From: Sphingobacteriales bacterium JAD_PAG50586_3
Lineage (GTDB): Bacteria; Bacteroidota; Bacteroidia; CAMBQF01
NCBI GenBank assembly: GCA_023213195.1
Contig: CP096135.1
Coordinates: 622,548-686,547, forward strand
DNA: 64,000 nt
Direction: 5' to 3'
A program made the position numbers and the translations under genes. Below are positions 26,350 to 36,086 of the stretch, in pieces. Position 1 is the first letter of the stretch, and each line of letters starts with the position of its first letter. The notes beneath the pieces are model-generated. The model was not told where the DNA came from. It saw only the letters and a program-made list of their open reading frames with translations, and made no database searches.

Positions 26350-28001
26350 CAAAACAAAAGTATATTAACCATCAGGGTTAAAAACAAAATGATGGCGCCT
26401 AATATCAACGGGTTTTTCAACCATGTAACGCCCGTAAATTGCTGTTTTGGGGTAAGGCTGTACACCAAGCCTATTAGCTCTTCTTCTTTACGGGGTTTGG
26501 TAAACAGGCTTATTAGCGCGGTAAACACAAAGCAAACGGTAAAGGCCGCTATGGCTATCATAAACGCCTGCCCCATGCTCGATTTAAACTCGTGAACATT
26601 GCCCAGCCACGCGCCTTTATTCTCGGCCAAGGTAATGCCGTGGGTAACGGCCGCCGCGGTAGTACCCGCTATTAAGCCCCAAAAAGCGCCGTTGGCGGTG
26701 GTACGCTTCCAAAACATGCCTAAAAAGAAGGTGGCAAACAGCGGCGCGTTTACAAAGCCAAACACCAGTTGTAAAAAGTCCATAATGTTATTAAACTGCT
26801 GGGCCAGATAGGCCGTGCCTACTGATAGTATAATGCCCACAATGGTGGTTATTTTTCCTACGGTAAGGTAGTGCTTATCGCTGGCGCCCTTTTTAATATA
26901 GGCCTGGTAAATATCAAACGTAAAAACAGAGTTAAAGGCCGTAACATTGCCCGCCATGCCACTCATAAACGATGCCAGCAAGGCAGTTAGCCCCAAACCA
27001 AGTAAGCCGTTGGGGTAAAAACGAGCTATCATATCGGGCAAAATACGGTCGTAGTTGGTGCTGCCATCGGGTTTTAGGGTAAGGGCAAAGTCGTAGTTGG
27101 CATTAACAAGCGCCACGGCAATAAGGCCGGGCAGAATAACCACTAACGGCATAAGCATTTTGGGTAGGGCAGCAATAATGGGCGTGCGTTGTGCCTCGTT
27201 CATGTTGCGGGCTATCATAGCGCGTTGCACCACCAAAAAATCGGTACACCAATAGCCAAATGACAGCACAAACCCAAGCCCCAGGGCCATTTGCCACCAG
27301 TTTACCCCCATAGCATTGTCGCTTTCGCTGCCCATGTGGGTCCAGGTGTGGGTCATGCTATCGGGCAGGTTGGCCACAAGGCCACTTAACCCGCCAATTT
27401 GGTCAAGGCCAATAAATACCACCGGGGCTATGCCCAGTACAATCAGAAAAAACTGCAACGTTTCGTTATACACGGCGCTGGTAAGCCCACCCGTAAAGGT
27501 GTATGCCATAACAATGCCTGCGGCTATAAGTATAGAGAATGAAAACTCCCACCCCAACATGGCCTGAAAAAGCATGGCCAAGGCGTAAAGTGATATGCCC
27601 GACGAAAAAATGGTCATTAACGCAAATGATAGCGCGTTGAAGGCACGGGTTTTTTCGTCAAAGCGCAGTACCAAATATTCGGGTACAGAGCGGGCACGGC
27701 TGCCATAATAAAAAGGCATCATAAACACGCCTAAAAACACCATGGCGGGTATAGCGCCCAGCCAATAAAAATGGCCTGTCATAATACCATATTTAGCACC
27801 CGATGCCACCATGCCAATAACCTCTTGCGCGCCCAAATTGGCTGATATAAAGGCCAAACTGGTAATCCACAACGGTATGTTACGGCCCGACGATAGAAAA
27901 TCGGCACTGGTTTTTATTTTGCGTTTTAACAGCAGGCCAATGCCTACCACAAAAACAAAATAGAGTATTATAATGGCGTAATCGAAAAAGCCTAACTGCA
28001 T
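26349..28001 (-). CDS. Sodium/glucose-type solute symporter, SSS family (SGLT-like)
   Basis: 550 residues with about 14 transmembrane helices. The family pattern is clear: ADFLSSGRNIPLWITSLAFI then SANLGAQEVIG in helix 1, PFYYGSRARSVPEYLVLRF, then GGLTSAVYNETLQFFLIVLG. The region with ISANLGAQE and FNSVFTFDIYQAYIKKG matches SGLT-like sugar carriers that move glucose or galactose with Na+. The gene is complete. About 2 kb away galT and galK are encoded on the other strand, so galactose is a likely substrate, but this is context only. It is divergent from the histidine kinase gene (137 bp between). Confidence 0.85.
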   Translation of the reverse strand: MQLGFFDYAIIILYFVFVVGIGLLLKRKIKTSADFLSSGRNIPLWITSLAFISANLGAQEVIGMVASGAKYGIMTGHFYWLGAIPAMVFLGVFMMPFYYGSRARSVPEYLVLRFDEKTRAFNALSFALMTIFSSGISLYALAMLFQAMLGWEFSFSILIAAGIVMAYTFTGGLTSAVYNETLQFFLIVLGIAPVVFIGLDQIGGLSGLVANLPDSMTHTWTHMGSESDNAMGVNWWQMALGLGFVLSFGYWCTDFLVVQRAMIARNMNEAQRTPIIAALPKMLMPLVVILPGLIAVALVNANYDFALTLKPDGSTNYDRILPDMIARFYPNGLLGLGLTALLASFMSGMAGNVTAFNSVFTFDIYQAYIKKGASDKHYLTVGKITTIVGIILSVGTAYLAQQFNNIMDFLQLVFGFVNAPLFATFFLGMFWKRTTANGAFWGLIAGTTAAAVTHGITLAENKGAWLGNVHEFKSSMGQAFMIAIAAFTVCFVFTALISLFTKPRKEEELIGLVYSLTPKQQFTGVTWLKNPLILGAIILFLTLMVNILLF

Positions 28002-28138
28002 TTTAAAATGGTTTATTGCAATGATAGATAATATTTTGCAATGTGTATTCCTTTCTGATTTTTGAAAAACAAGAGGGTTTTTTCTTTGCCCCCTATGCGC
28101 TTATTTTTGTTTTGCTTAATTAGATAATACTACTGTAA

Positions 28139-29608
28139 ATGAATGCTATCCAATACGATAAAGAGGATATTCTAGCCCTTATTACCCAAGGTATAGATGC
28201 TGGCGTGTGGGATTGGAACGTAGATACAGGCAAAGCGTGGTGGTCTGACGGGTATTACCGCTTACTGGGTTACCAACAGGGCGATGTAGAACCAAGCTTT
28301 GGCACCTTTGCCGATGGCCTTGTTCACCCCGACGATAGGGACGCTGTGCAAACAGCCGTTACCAACCACATTAACTTTAATGTGCCGTATGAGTTGGAAA
28401 TACGGCTTAAAACTAAAAACGAAGGGTATAAGTGGTTTGAAACATCGGGCAGCGCTAAACTTGATGAAAGTGGGCGTACCACCCGCATGTCTGGCGTTAT
28501 CATCAACCGCCACAATAAAATATCGCTGCGCCGCAAGCTTGAACTATCTGAATTTTTGTTGAACGAAACCGGACGCATTGCCAGTATTGCCGGGTGGGAA
28601 TTAGTTATTGAAACCGGCGAATTTTATATGACCAAGGCGGGCTACGAAGTGTATGGCCACGAAGAGGGTAAGCCCATTACCGCCGAAGACAGGGAGAAAA
28701 TGTTTAGCCCCGAAGACTGGAAAGAGCGTAACGAGAAATTGCAGGAAACTATAAAAACGGGCAAAGAATACGAGTCTGTAAACCAGATAACCCTGCGCGA
28801 TGGCACCAAAAAATGGATACACAACAAGGTAGTACCCATATATGGCGATAATGGCATGGTAACCATGTTGCGCGGTGTTACACAAGATATTACTGAGCAA
28901 AAGCAGCACGAAGAAGATATGCGTAGCACCTATGCTACTATAGAAGAGCAAAACAGGCGGCTTCTAAACTTTGCACACATTGTTACCCACAACCTGCGCG
29001 CCCACAGCGGCAATCTTATTAAGGTGTCTGAAATACTGGAAAGTACAGACTCTGACTTAGAGCGCATGGAAATGACTAGCTTTGTTAAGCGCCTTAGCCT
29101 ATCGCTACACGAAACGATAAACAACCTTAACGAGATTGTGCAGATACAAACCCGGCAAGGGCTTAAAAAGAGGTGCTGGAGTTTGATAAGGTTTACTCTA
29201 AAATACTAAACATTGTAAGGCCTGAAATTAAAGAGAACGACATTACAATAATTACCGATTTTTCTGACTGTAAAGAGATAGAAAGTGTACCATCGTACTT
29301 AGAAAGTATATTGCTAAACTTTACTACCAATGCCATTAAATACCGCCACCCGGGCCGCCGTGCTTTTATACAAATAAAAACTACGGTTGAAGATGGGCGC
29401 AAGATATTGCAAATAGAAGATAACGGGCTGGGCATAGATTTAGAACGCTATGGCGATAAACTGTTCGGTATGTACAAAACATTTCATAACAACCCAGATG
29501 CGCGCGGGGTTGGGCTATTTATAACAAAAAACCAAATAGACGCGCTGGGGGGAAGTAAAAGTATCAAGCGAGCCCAACGTGGGCACCACTTTTAAAATTG
29601 TGTTTTAG
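28139..29608 (+). CDS. PAS-domain sensor histidine kinase (two frameshifts)
   Basis: About 489 residues after repair. Two PAS domains are seen, near residues 15-125 (GVWDWNVDTGKAWWSDGYYR) and 140-265 (IASIAGWELVIETGEFYMTK ... KWIHNKVVPIYGDNGM, a PAC end). The phosphoacceptor His lies in NFAHIVTHNLRAHSGNL. The ATPase domain has the N box LNFTTNAIKYRHP, G1 DNGLGIDLERYGDKLFGMY and G2 GVGLFITKNQIDALGG. The first break is a run of five A at about 29165 (CTTAAAAAGAG needs six); the second is near 29555, after which SEPNVGTTFKIVF ends at 29608. No transmembrane segment, so the signal is probably cytoplasmic. The response regulator follows 9 bp later. Confidence 0.85.
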
Positions 29609-29616
29609 TTTTTTTG

Positions 29617-30021
29617 ATGAGTAAAGCAGTTACGGCTTACATTATTGACGACGATCCTATTTTTGTTTACAGCCTAAAAAAGTTAATAGCCCTTCGCAGT
29701 TATTGCGATAATGTATTGTCGTACCCCAATGGTGCCGACGCGCTAGAGGCTTTGCAAAACGCCAACCAAAGCGGCTTGTTAATGCCCGATATTGTTTTGC
29801 TGGATATTAATATGCCGGTAATGGATGGGTGGGAGTTTTTAAACGAGTATGCCAAGCTAAAACCCACGTTTAGCAAACCCATAACACTGTTTTTACTAAC
29901 CTCATCAATAGACGACCGCGACATTAAACGCGCCAAGGCTATAGAGGCGGTAAACCGCTACATAACCAAGCCCGTTACCATGGCCAAACTTGTTGAAATT
30001 TTTGGCGAGCCGCTGGTATAA
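29617..30021 (+). CDS. Response regulator, receiver domain only
   Basis: 134 residues. Acidic pocket AYIIDDDPIF, phosphoacceptor Asp in DIVLLDINMPVMDGW, conserved Thr/Ser in FLLTSS and Lys in RYITKPVT. There is no output domain, so it probably acts by protein contact or passes phosphate on. It follows the histidine kinase directly and is likely its partner. The ATG at 29617 is used; a TTG at 29614 is in frame. Confidence 0.9.
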   Translation: MSKAVTAYIIDDDPIFVYSLKKLIALRSYCDNVLSYPNGADALEALQNANQSGLLMPDIVLLDINMPVMDGWEFLNEYAKLKPTFSKPITLFLLTSSIDDRDIKRAKAIEAVNRYITKPVTMAKLVEIFGEPLV

Positions 30022-30059
30022 ACTGCGGCGGCAAAACATTTAATGGTTACTTTGCACCC

Positions 30060-31040
30060 ATGTCTGAACTACGATATAACCCGCTGCTAAACTCGTGGGT
30101 AATACATGCCGCGGCAAGGCAAAACCGCCCGCACCTGCCAAAAGACTTTTGCCCCTTTTGCCCCGGCAGCAGCCAGGTTCCTTATGATTATGATGTGCTG
30201 GTGTATAAAAACGATTTTCCGGTACTGAGCAACGACCCCGTTGCTGTTAAAGAGCATCCGCACCCGTTATATTCTACTAAAGAGGCTTACGGCGTTGCCG
30301 AGGTTATACTCTATTCGCCCAACCATAACGCTACATTTGGCAGCCTTACGCGCGAGCATATTGCCCGCATTGTGCAGGTTTGGAAACAGCGTAACGATGA
30401 GCTAAGTGCCGACCGTAAAATTGAATATGTTTACCCGTTTGAGAACCGTGGCGAAGAAGTAGGTGTTACCATGCACCACCCGCATGGGCAGCTCTACGCT
30501 TTCTCCTGGGTGCCGCCCAAGGTAGAAGAAGAACTGTCTAACTGTATAGAATACTACCACACCCAGGGCTTTAACCTGTTTGATGTAATAACCGATATTG
30601 AGCGCAAAGACAGGAAACGCTGGCTCTACGAGAACGACCATTTTGTAGCTTACCTACCCTACTTTACCGATTACCCCTTTGGGGTGTTTGTGGTAGCTAA
30701 AGATTCCATTGCCAACCTTAGTGATTTTACGCCTGCACACATTACCGACTTAGCCGATATATTAAAGGTTATTACCAACGCGTTTGACAGGATATACGAC
30801 AGGCCTTTCCCGTACATGATGGTTACACACCAGGCCCCGGTAAATAAAGGCGGCTATGAGCATGCCAACGAGTTTTACCGCTTTCATATAGAGTTTTATC
30901 CGCCACTTAGAGATAAGGATAAAGTAAAATGGTACGCATCGTCAGAGATGGGTGCATGGGTTGCTACCAACCCCAACTCTTTAGAAGATTGTGCCGAATT
31001 ATTACGCAGCAAAATAGACGAGGTACCTGAACATGAGTAA
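30060..31040 (+). CDS. galT: Galactose-1-phosphate uridylyltransferase
   Basis: 326 residues. The Zn site is in FCPFCPGSSQVPY; the second is MHHPHGQLYAFSW, where the central His of HPHGQ forms the covalent UMP intermediate. The remaining signature is APVNKGGYEHANEFYRFHIE, which binds the second hexose phosphate. The enzyme exchanges UMP between UDP-glucose and galactose-1-phosphate in the Leloir pathway. It overlaps galK by 8 bp, so they are cotranslated. A TTACTTTG element lies shortly before the ATG. Confidence 0.93.
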   Translation: MSELRYNPLLNSWVIHAAARQNRPHLPKDFCPFCPGSSQVPYDYDVLVYKNDFPVLSNDPVAVKEHPHPLYSTKEAYGVAEVILYSPNHNATFGSLTREHIARIVQVWKQRNDELSADRKIEYVYPFENRGEEVGVTMHHPHGQLYAFSWVPPKVEEELSNCIEYYHTQGFNLFDVITDIERKDRKRWLYENDHFVAYLPYFTDYPFGVFVVAKDSIANLSDFTPAHITDLADILKVITNAFDRIYDRPFPYMMVTHQAPVNKGGYEHANEFYRFHIEFYPPLRDKDKVKWYASSEMGAWVATNPNSLEDCAELLRSKIDEVPEHE

Positions 31041-32196
31041 GCACGGTTTTGAAGAAAAGGCACTGCCCTTTAGCACCTATTTTTGCCCCGGGCGTGTAAA
31101 CCTTATTGGCGAGCATATAGACTATAACGGGGGCTTTGTTTTGCCCGCAGCTATTAGCCTTGGCACCAAGTTGCACATTCGCAGGCGCGATGATGCTGTC
31201 ATTTCTATCCAATCTACCAACTTTGATGGCAACTACCTTTTATGGCCTAACGAGGAGAATAGCTACAACGCCCAAAACCGTTGGGCTAACTATGCCATTG
31301 GTTGTATTGAATTACTACGCCAAAAAGGGGTAGAAATGCACGGGTACGATATGTTGTTTGAAAGTGATTTACCCATAGGCTCGGGGCTTTCATCATCAGC
31401 CAGTGTAGAAGTGGTTACGCTTTTTGCTTTGTTAAGCGAAGAAAAAATATCAACCTACAGCAAGCAAGATATTGCCCTAATGGCCCGCGAGGTAGAGAAT
31501 AATTTTATTGGCGTAAGCTGCGGCATTATGGACCAATTTGCCGTTGCTATGGGCAAAGAAAACCACGCCATAAAACTGAATTGCGAAACGTTAGAATACG
31601 AATACATTCCTGCTGATTTTGGAGAATATACCCTCGTAATAATCAATACCAACAAGCCACGCTCGCTAATCCACTCGGCTTATAACCAAAGGCTTGCAGA
31701 GTGCCAAGAGGCGTTAGCCATCATCAACAAAAAACATAATTATACCAACCTGTGCAGCGTGCCATTGGCGGTTGCCGAAGCGGAGTTAACGGGAGTTTTA
31801 TTGCAACGCGCCCGCCATTGCATTACCGAGCAGCAAAGGGTTTTAACGGCTTGTAATGCACTAAAAGAAGGCAACATGGGGGTGTTTAGGCAGCAATTGT
31901 CTGACTCTCATTTATCATTACTTAATGATTATGAAGTAACAGGATTTGAATTAGCAATGCTGTGGTATCATTCCACCGGTATGGGTGTTACATGCCGCAT
32001 GACAGGAGCGGGTTTTGGGGGCTGTGCTATAGCATTAGTAAGACCTGAAATGGTTGAAGAGTACAAAAGCTACATTACAACCCATTACCATGCAGCTACA
32101 GCACAGCACTATATAAAAAAAGGCTCAAACCAAGAGCCTTTAACACCTACATTCTACGAGTGTAAAATAGTAAACGGGGTGGGCTTACAAGCCTAG
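31033..32196 (+). CDS. galK: Galactokinase
   Basis: 387 residues. GHMP-kinase motifs are complete: the galactokinase signature CPGRVNLIGEHIDYNGGF, the ATP loop LPIGSGLSSSASVEV, CGIMDQFAVAMGKENHA with the catalytic Asp, and the C-terminal GAGFGGCAIAL. It phosphorylates galactose at C1 with ATP, before GalT. The start overlaps the galT end (ATG inside CATGAGTAA). Its stop overlaps the end of the convergent bcp gene by 12 bp. Confidence 0.95.
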   Translation: MSKHGFEEKALPFSTYFCPGRVNLIGEHIDYNGGFVLPAAISLGTKLHIRRRDDAVISIQSTNFDGNYLLWPNEENSYNAQNRWANYAIGCIELLRQKGVEMHGYDMLFESDLPIGSGLSSSASVEVVTLFALLSEEKISTYSKQDIALMAREVENNFIGVSCGIMDQFAVAMGKENHAIKLNCETLEYEYIPADFGEYTLVIINTNKPRSLIHSAYNQRLAECQEALAIINKKHNYTNLCSVPLAVAEAELTGVLLQRARHCITEQQRVLTACNALKEGNMGVFRQQLSDSHLSLLNDYEVTGFELAMLWYHSTGMGVTCRMTGAGFGGCAIALVRPEMVEEYKSYITTHYHAATAQHYIKKGSNQEPLTPTFYECKIVNGVGLQA

Positions 32197-32648
32197 CAAA
32201 TCCAGCACCTGTTGGGTGCTATTGTCTGTTTCTACTTTATCAATAATGTGCTCTATTTTGCCCTTTTCATCAATAATAAAGGTAACACGGTGCGTGCCCA
32301 TGTACTCGCGGCCCATAAACTTCTTCATGCCCCACACATCGTAGTCTTGTACCACTTTTTTTCGGTATCGGCAATAAGGGTAAAGGGTAGTTCGTACTTA
32401 TCAATAAACTTGTTGTGTTTTTTCTCATCGTCAATACTTACGCCAACAACCTCCAGGCCTTTCTTTTTTAATATGCTGTAGTTGTCGCGAAAGTTGCAGG
32501 CCTCTTTGGTGCAACCGGGGGTATCGTCTTTTGGGTAGAAGTAAAGAATTACCTTTTTACCGGCCAGTTTTTTTAGGGAAAACGGGGTGCCTGTTTGGTC
32601 GTTTGCTGTAATCTCGGGGGCTTTATCGCCTACTTTTAAAGATGTCAT
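32185..32648 (-). CDS. bcp: Thiol peroxidase, BCP/PrxQ type (one frameshift)
   Basis: About 154 residues after repair, starting MTSLKVGDKAPEITANDQTG. The peroxidatic Cys is in FYPKDDTPGCTKEACNFRD and the resolving Cys follows five residues later, as in BCP. The frame breaks in a run of seven A at about 32355 (GAAAAAAAGTGG); eight A give EKKVVQDYDVWGMKKFMGRE then GTHRVTFIIDEKGKIEHI, ending in QVLDLLGL at 32185. It reduces peroxides using thioredoxin. It is convergent with and overlaps galK by 12 bp. Confidence 0.87.
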
Positions 32649-32766
32649 TGTGTTTTTATTGTGTAGCGCAAATAAACAACAAGTTGGCAATAAGGTTTAT
32701 ATCAATTAAAAAATTAAAGAGCGAAAGAATGAACAATCTGTTTAATGGATACCTATCTGATCCATG

Positions 32767-33216
32767 TTATTTAAGTTCTTCAACATCGCCCAAATCGCGT
32801 GGGCGTCCGAGTGCTGCTTTGTTTACAAGGAGACTATCTTTATCCAGTATTGTTAATTTTATACCCTCGTACTCTGTTACAATGGCTTTAGGATAGCATT
32901 CATCAAATATTAATCCCGTTAAAGATGTTAGAAAATCTATCCTAAGTGGTTGACGGCCCAGCTGCAAAACCATGTCATCATCTAAAAAATCGGCACTGCT
33001 TAGGCCTAAAGAACCAAAACCAAATTCATTAAGACACTTAATAACCTTATCGGCATTATCTTTAGAAACGGCAATCCAAAAATCTATATCGCCTGTAAAG
33101 CGCGGATAGCCATGGTAAGTAACCGCTACACCGCCCACAATAATATATTTAACCTCGTTTGAGTTTAACAATTCTACCAACTCTTTCCATTCGTTGGGTA
33201 AATATAGTTTCGCCAT
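32767..33216 (-). CDS. Nucleotidyltransferase-fold protein (DUF6036-like)
   Basis: 149 residues. The pattern YIIVGGVAVTYHGYPRFTGD with IDFWI is the minimal nucleotidyltransferase GG...DxD signature, followed by RIDFLTSL as the third acidic strand. Ending: DKDSLLVNKAALGRPRDLGD. This arrangement is typical of standalone nucleotidyltransferases found with a small partner upstream. Its 5' end overlaps the small ORF at 33149-33349 by about 68 bp. Could be an antitoxin-like or tRNA-modifying enzyme; not proven. Confidence 0.75.
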   Translation of the reverse strand: MAKLYLPNEWKELVELLNSNEVKYIIVGGVAVTYHGYPRFTGDIDFWIAVSKDNADKVIKCLNEFGFGSLGLSSADFLDDDMVLQLGRQPLRIDFLTSLTGLIFDECYPKAIVTEYEGIKLTILDKDSLLVNKAALGRPRDLGDVEELK

Positions 33217-33349
33217 AAAATTCTTTCATATAAAACAGCATAGCCTCTATACGCTCGTTGGGGGTGCGTGTTAGCCAATAAGTACTGTCTTTGGGCTGTT
33301 CGCCCTTTTTGTACTTAACAACTGTGGTTTTATCTATTGTAAAAGGCAT
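33149..33349 (-). CDS. Small partner of the nucleotidyltransferase
   Basis: 66 residues: MPFTIDKTTVVKYKKGEQPK, then STYWLTRTPNERIEAMLFYM, then YGETIFTQRMERVGRIVKLK. The W...TP.ERIEA...L...YG...R..R..RIV pattern is like the small proteins that often precede DUF6036 nucleotidyltransferases, from memory. It overlaps the nucleotidyltransferase start in another frame. An indel inside the overlap could also explain this. Confidence 0.55.
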   Translation of the reverse strand: MPFTIDKTTVVKYKKGEQPKDSTYWLTRTPNERIEAMLFYMKEFYGETIFTQRMERVGRIVKLKRG

Positions 33350-33375
33350 ATATAAATATACAAATAAATTACCAA

Positions 33376-34492
33376 TTAATCAACCTTAAACGAGCAGGTA
33401 ACCGGGTAATGGTCGCTAAGCTCGCGGGCAATGGTTTCAAAGTCGGCGCTTTTAATGTCTTTGCTATGCAAAATATAATCTATTCGGAACGATGGGAACC
33501 TGTCTATAAACGTACGCCCAATGCCCGAGCCGCTAATTTTAAAGGCATCGTAAAGGCCGCGTGTTAGGGTTGCATAGGTGTACGATGTTGGCGGGTCGTT
33601 AAAATCTCCACAAACCAATACTTTATAGGGGCAATTGCGTATGTGCGATGATATAACCTCGGCCTGCCATGCGCGGCGTACAAAGGCCCTCTTCATGCGG
33701 GCCAATATATTCTTTGCCCCCTCCAGTTCGTCTACTTCTTTGTCGGCAGATATATCGGTAATAAACTTATAATCTTCTTTACCAAAGCGGATGGATTGCA
33801 GGTGCATGTTGTATACCCTAACGGTATCGGCACCTATAAGCATATCGGTATAAATACAGCGGTTTGATGTTTTATCAAACGTAATTTTGCCTTGGTTTAG
33901 TATGGGGAAGCGCGTAAAAGTAGCTAAGGCCAAAGTGGTTGGTTTTTTGCACCGTGGTGGTAATTTCTACGTGGATGTTTTTGGCTTTCATAAAACTTTG
34001 CATCGTATCTAACGAGTTAAAGTCTTTTTGGTCTTCGTAGTAAAACTCCTGAAAGCACACAATATCAGGCGATTCCTCATCTAAGAGAGAGAAAATCTGG
34101 TCGCGGGTTTTGGTGTTATTGTTCCAGTTATACAAATCGAACAGGCGCACGTTGTACGACATTATTTTGTACACAGAATCGGGCTGCTCGGCCAGTTCGG
34201 CCATGGTGCGTTTGTTGCTAAAAAACTGTATGTGGTAAAAATTATCAAACGTTCTAAACCCTATAAGAATGGCTATAAGTGATATTAGCACCTGCGGGCG
34301 AAGGGTTACGGCCCAGTAAACAACAAACAGAATGTTTACCAGCAGTATAACGGGGTAGCCCAGGGCAAAAAAAGCCAGTAACCAATAGTCGGCGGGGCTG
34401 TAGCGTGCCGCTAAATAAGCCAGCAATAGCGCGCATGCCGCCGCTATGTTGAGAAAGAACATTATTTTATTTCCCAGCGATAGCTTTTTCAA
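33376..34492 (-). CDS. Membrane-anchored endonuclease/exonuclease/phosphatase family protein (one frameshift)
   Basis: Two frames make about 370 residues. The N-terminal part (33875-34492) has about three transmembrane helices (IMFFLNIAAACALLLAYLAA and others to residue 80), then the catalytic start KIMSYNVRLFDLYNW and PDIVCFQEFYYEDQKD with the metal-binding Asn and Glu. The C-terminal part (33376-33933) has VRVYNMHLQSIRFG with the catalytic His, VLVCGDFNDPPTSY and LSDHYPVTCSF at the end. Break near 33930. The fold hydrolyses phosphodiesters or phosphomonoesters; the substrate is not known. Confidence 0.8.
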
Positions 34493-34592
34493 CGTATAGT
34501 GCCTGTTGGTGTTTAATTAGCGTAAAAGTACAATTACCTTGCCTTAATTAATGTGATATGTTGCCCGTATATCAACATACGTGGTTTTAAAA

Positions 34593-35084
34593 CTACCTGC
34601 GGGTATAAACAGTTTCAAGCGCAAGCTGCTCAGGCTGGCCGTGCTCTATGTTATATGCGGTAATTACCAGCGTATTGGCGTCTTTTAACTCTACGGTAGT
34701 GCGCCAGCCCCAACGGTGCTCCATGCCCAGATAGCCGTAGCTGCCCAACACATTAAAAACAGTGCCGTTATCGCCTTCAGACAGCATAATGCCCGTACCC
34801 ATGTGGCCGGTATCAATCCAAGCGCTTTGGTATTTTGCTTCGGCAATGTTAAAGCCAATCCACATCATACCTTCTGTAGGCTTGCCCATAAAGCTGCCTG
34901 TGTATTCCAGCAACATAAAACGGCCGCCTAAAATGGGTTTTATAGTACCTGTGTAGGTGCTTTCATCGCCTATTTTACCGGGCTCAAACCATACTTTGGT
35001 ATTGCCCGCCCATTGCCCTGCCAGTTGGCTTAGCCTATGGTGGTTACCACCCTCTAACGATGTTTTAAATTTATCTTCGGCCAT
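34593..35084 (-). CDS. DUF1579 family protein
   Basis: 163 residues. LSQLAGQWAGNTKVWFEPG is the family start, followed by LGGRFMLLEYTGSFMGKP and GFNIAEAKYQSAWIDTGHMG, which form a lipocalin-like barrel. There is no signal peptide. The function of the family is unknown. It is 4 bp after the lipoprotein gene upstream on the same strand, likely an operon. Confidence 0.8.
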   Translation of the reverse strand: MAEDKFKTSLEGGNHHRLSQLAGQWAGNTKVWFEPGKIGDESTYTGTIKPILGGRFMLLEYTGSFMGKPTEGMMWIGFNIAEAKYQSAWIDTGHMGTGIMLSEGDNGTVFNVLGSYGYLGMEHRWGWRTTVELKDANTLVITAYNIEHGQPEQLALETVYTRR

Positions 35085-35088
35085 GGTT

Positions 35089-35433
35089 TTAGTCTATTTT
35101 CAAAAAAGTTAAGCTAACCACCTTGCCACTCATACAAGTCGTCATAACGCCATCCTGCACATCGTATTGTATAGCAACCTTGCGGCCATCAACTAGTTTA
35201 TCTCCGCCCATAGCAACCAAATTGGTAGGGTTAAGCATGGCACCGTTATCAAGCTTTATCATCCACTTGCAACCGTCTAACGCAGAGTTATCTACCAGCA
35301 CACCGCGTTCTACCTTAAATTCAGTATAGTTTTTCTTAACTATAACATCTTTATTCGTTTTATGGCAGGCGCTAAACGCCACCATTACGGCAGCAAAAAC
35401 AAGGGTTAATGCAATGCGGATATTGGTTTTCAT
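35089..35433 (-). CDS. Small lipoprotein of unknown function
   Basis: 114 residues. MKTNIRIALTLVFAAVMVAF then SACH is a lipoprotein signal. The mature region includes CKWMIKLDNGAMLNPTN and VAIQYDVQDGVMTTCMSG, two Cys that could form a disulfide. It precedes the DUF1579 gene by 4 bp. Confidence 0.65.
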   Translation of the reverse strand: MKTNIRIALTLVFAAVMVAFSACHKTNKDVIVKKNYTEFKVERGVLVDNSALDGCKWMIKLDNGAMLNPTNLVAMGGDKLVDGRKVAIQYDVQDGVMTTCMSGKVVSLTFLKID

Positions 35434-35497
35434 ATAGCCAAAGATAATTTAAAAAACTTTAGCCATATACTCAACACTCACCCCTTAGTACTCAAGA

Positions 35498-36061
35498 CTA
35501 TTTTTCGCTCCAGCGGTAGCTATCTTGTTTTAACCCGGCAAGGTCTATAACACGGTCTACCACGGTAGCGGCAAGCTCTTCAAAGGTTTGTGGCCTGCTA
35601 TAGAACGATGGCGACGCCGGGCAAATAATTCCACCGGCTTCGGTTACCGTCTTCATATTATTTATGTGGATAAGGTTGTAGGGCGTATCGCGCACCACCA
35701 TAAGCAGGCGGCGGCGTTCTTTCAGCATAACATCGGCGGCGCGGGTAACAAGGTCGTCAGACACGCCGGCGGCTATACGGCCCAGTGTACCCATAGAGCA
35801 TGGGCAAATAATTAACACGCTGTAGCTTGATGAACCCGAAGCGAAAGGGGCGAAAAAATCGGTTTTATCAAAAAATCTAAAGTTATTGTTTTCGTAGTCT
35901 TTGTTGCCAAGCTCGTACTGCCAAACATCTTTGGCGTTTTTGCTCATAACCACCCCTACCTCTTCTACCTGGTCGGTTAGTTTAGCAAGTTTATCAAACA
36001 ATACTTTGGCATATACAGAGCCGCTGGCGCCGGTAACGGCTATGGCAATTTTCTTTTTCAT
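35498..36061 (-). CDS. ubiX: Flavin prenyltransferase
   Basis: 187 residues from the ATG at 36061 (MKKKIAIAVTGASGSVYAK). The upstream in-frame extension to 36157 is not part of the family. FMN-binding GASGSVYAKVL, then IICPCSMGTLGRIAAGVSD and LVTRAADVMLKERRRLLMVV, then RDTPYNLIHINNM and the PASPSFYSRPQTFEELA ending. UbiX makes prenylated FMN for UbiD-type decarboxylases; no UbiD is seen in this window. It is 25 bp after the barrel protein gene. Confidence 0.93.
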   Translation of the reverse strand: MKKKIAIAVTGASGSVYAKVLFDKLAKLTDQVEEVGVVMSKNAKDVWQYELGNKDYENNNFRFFDKTDFFAPFASGSSSYSVLIICPCSMGTLGRIAAGVSDDLVTRAADVMLKERRRLLMVVRDTPYNLIHINNMKTVTEAGGIICPASPSFYSRPQTFEELAATVVDRVIDLAGLKQDSYRWSEK

Positions 36062-36086
36062 GATAGTATAAGGAACAAGCAACCGC

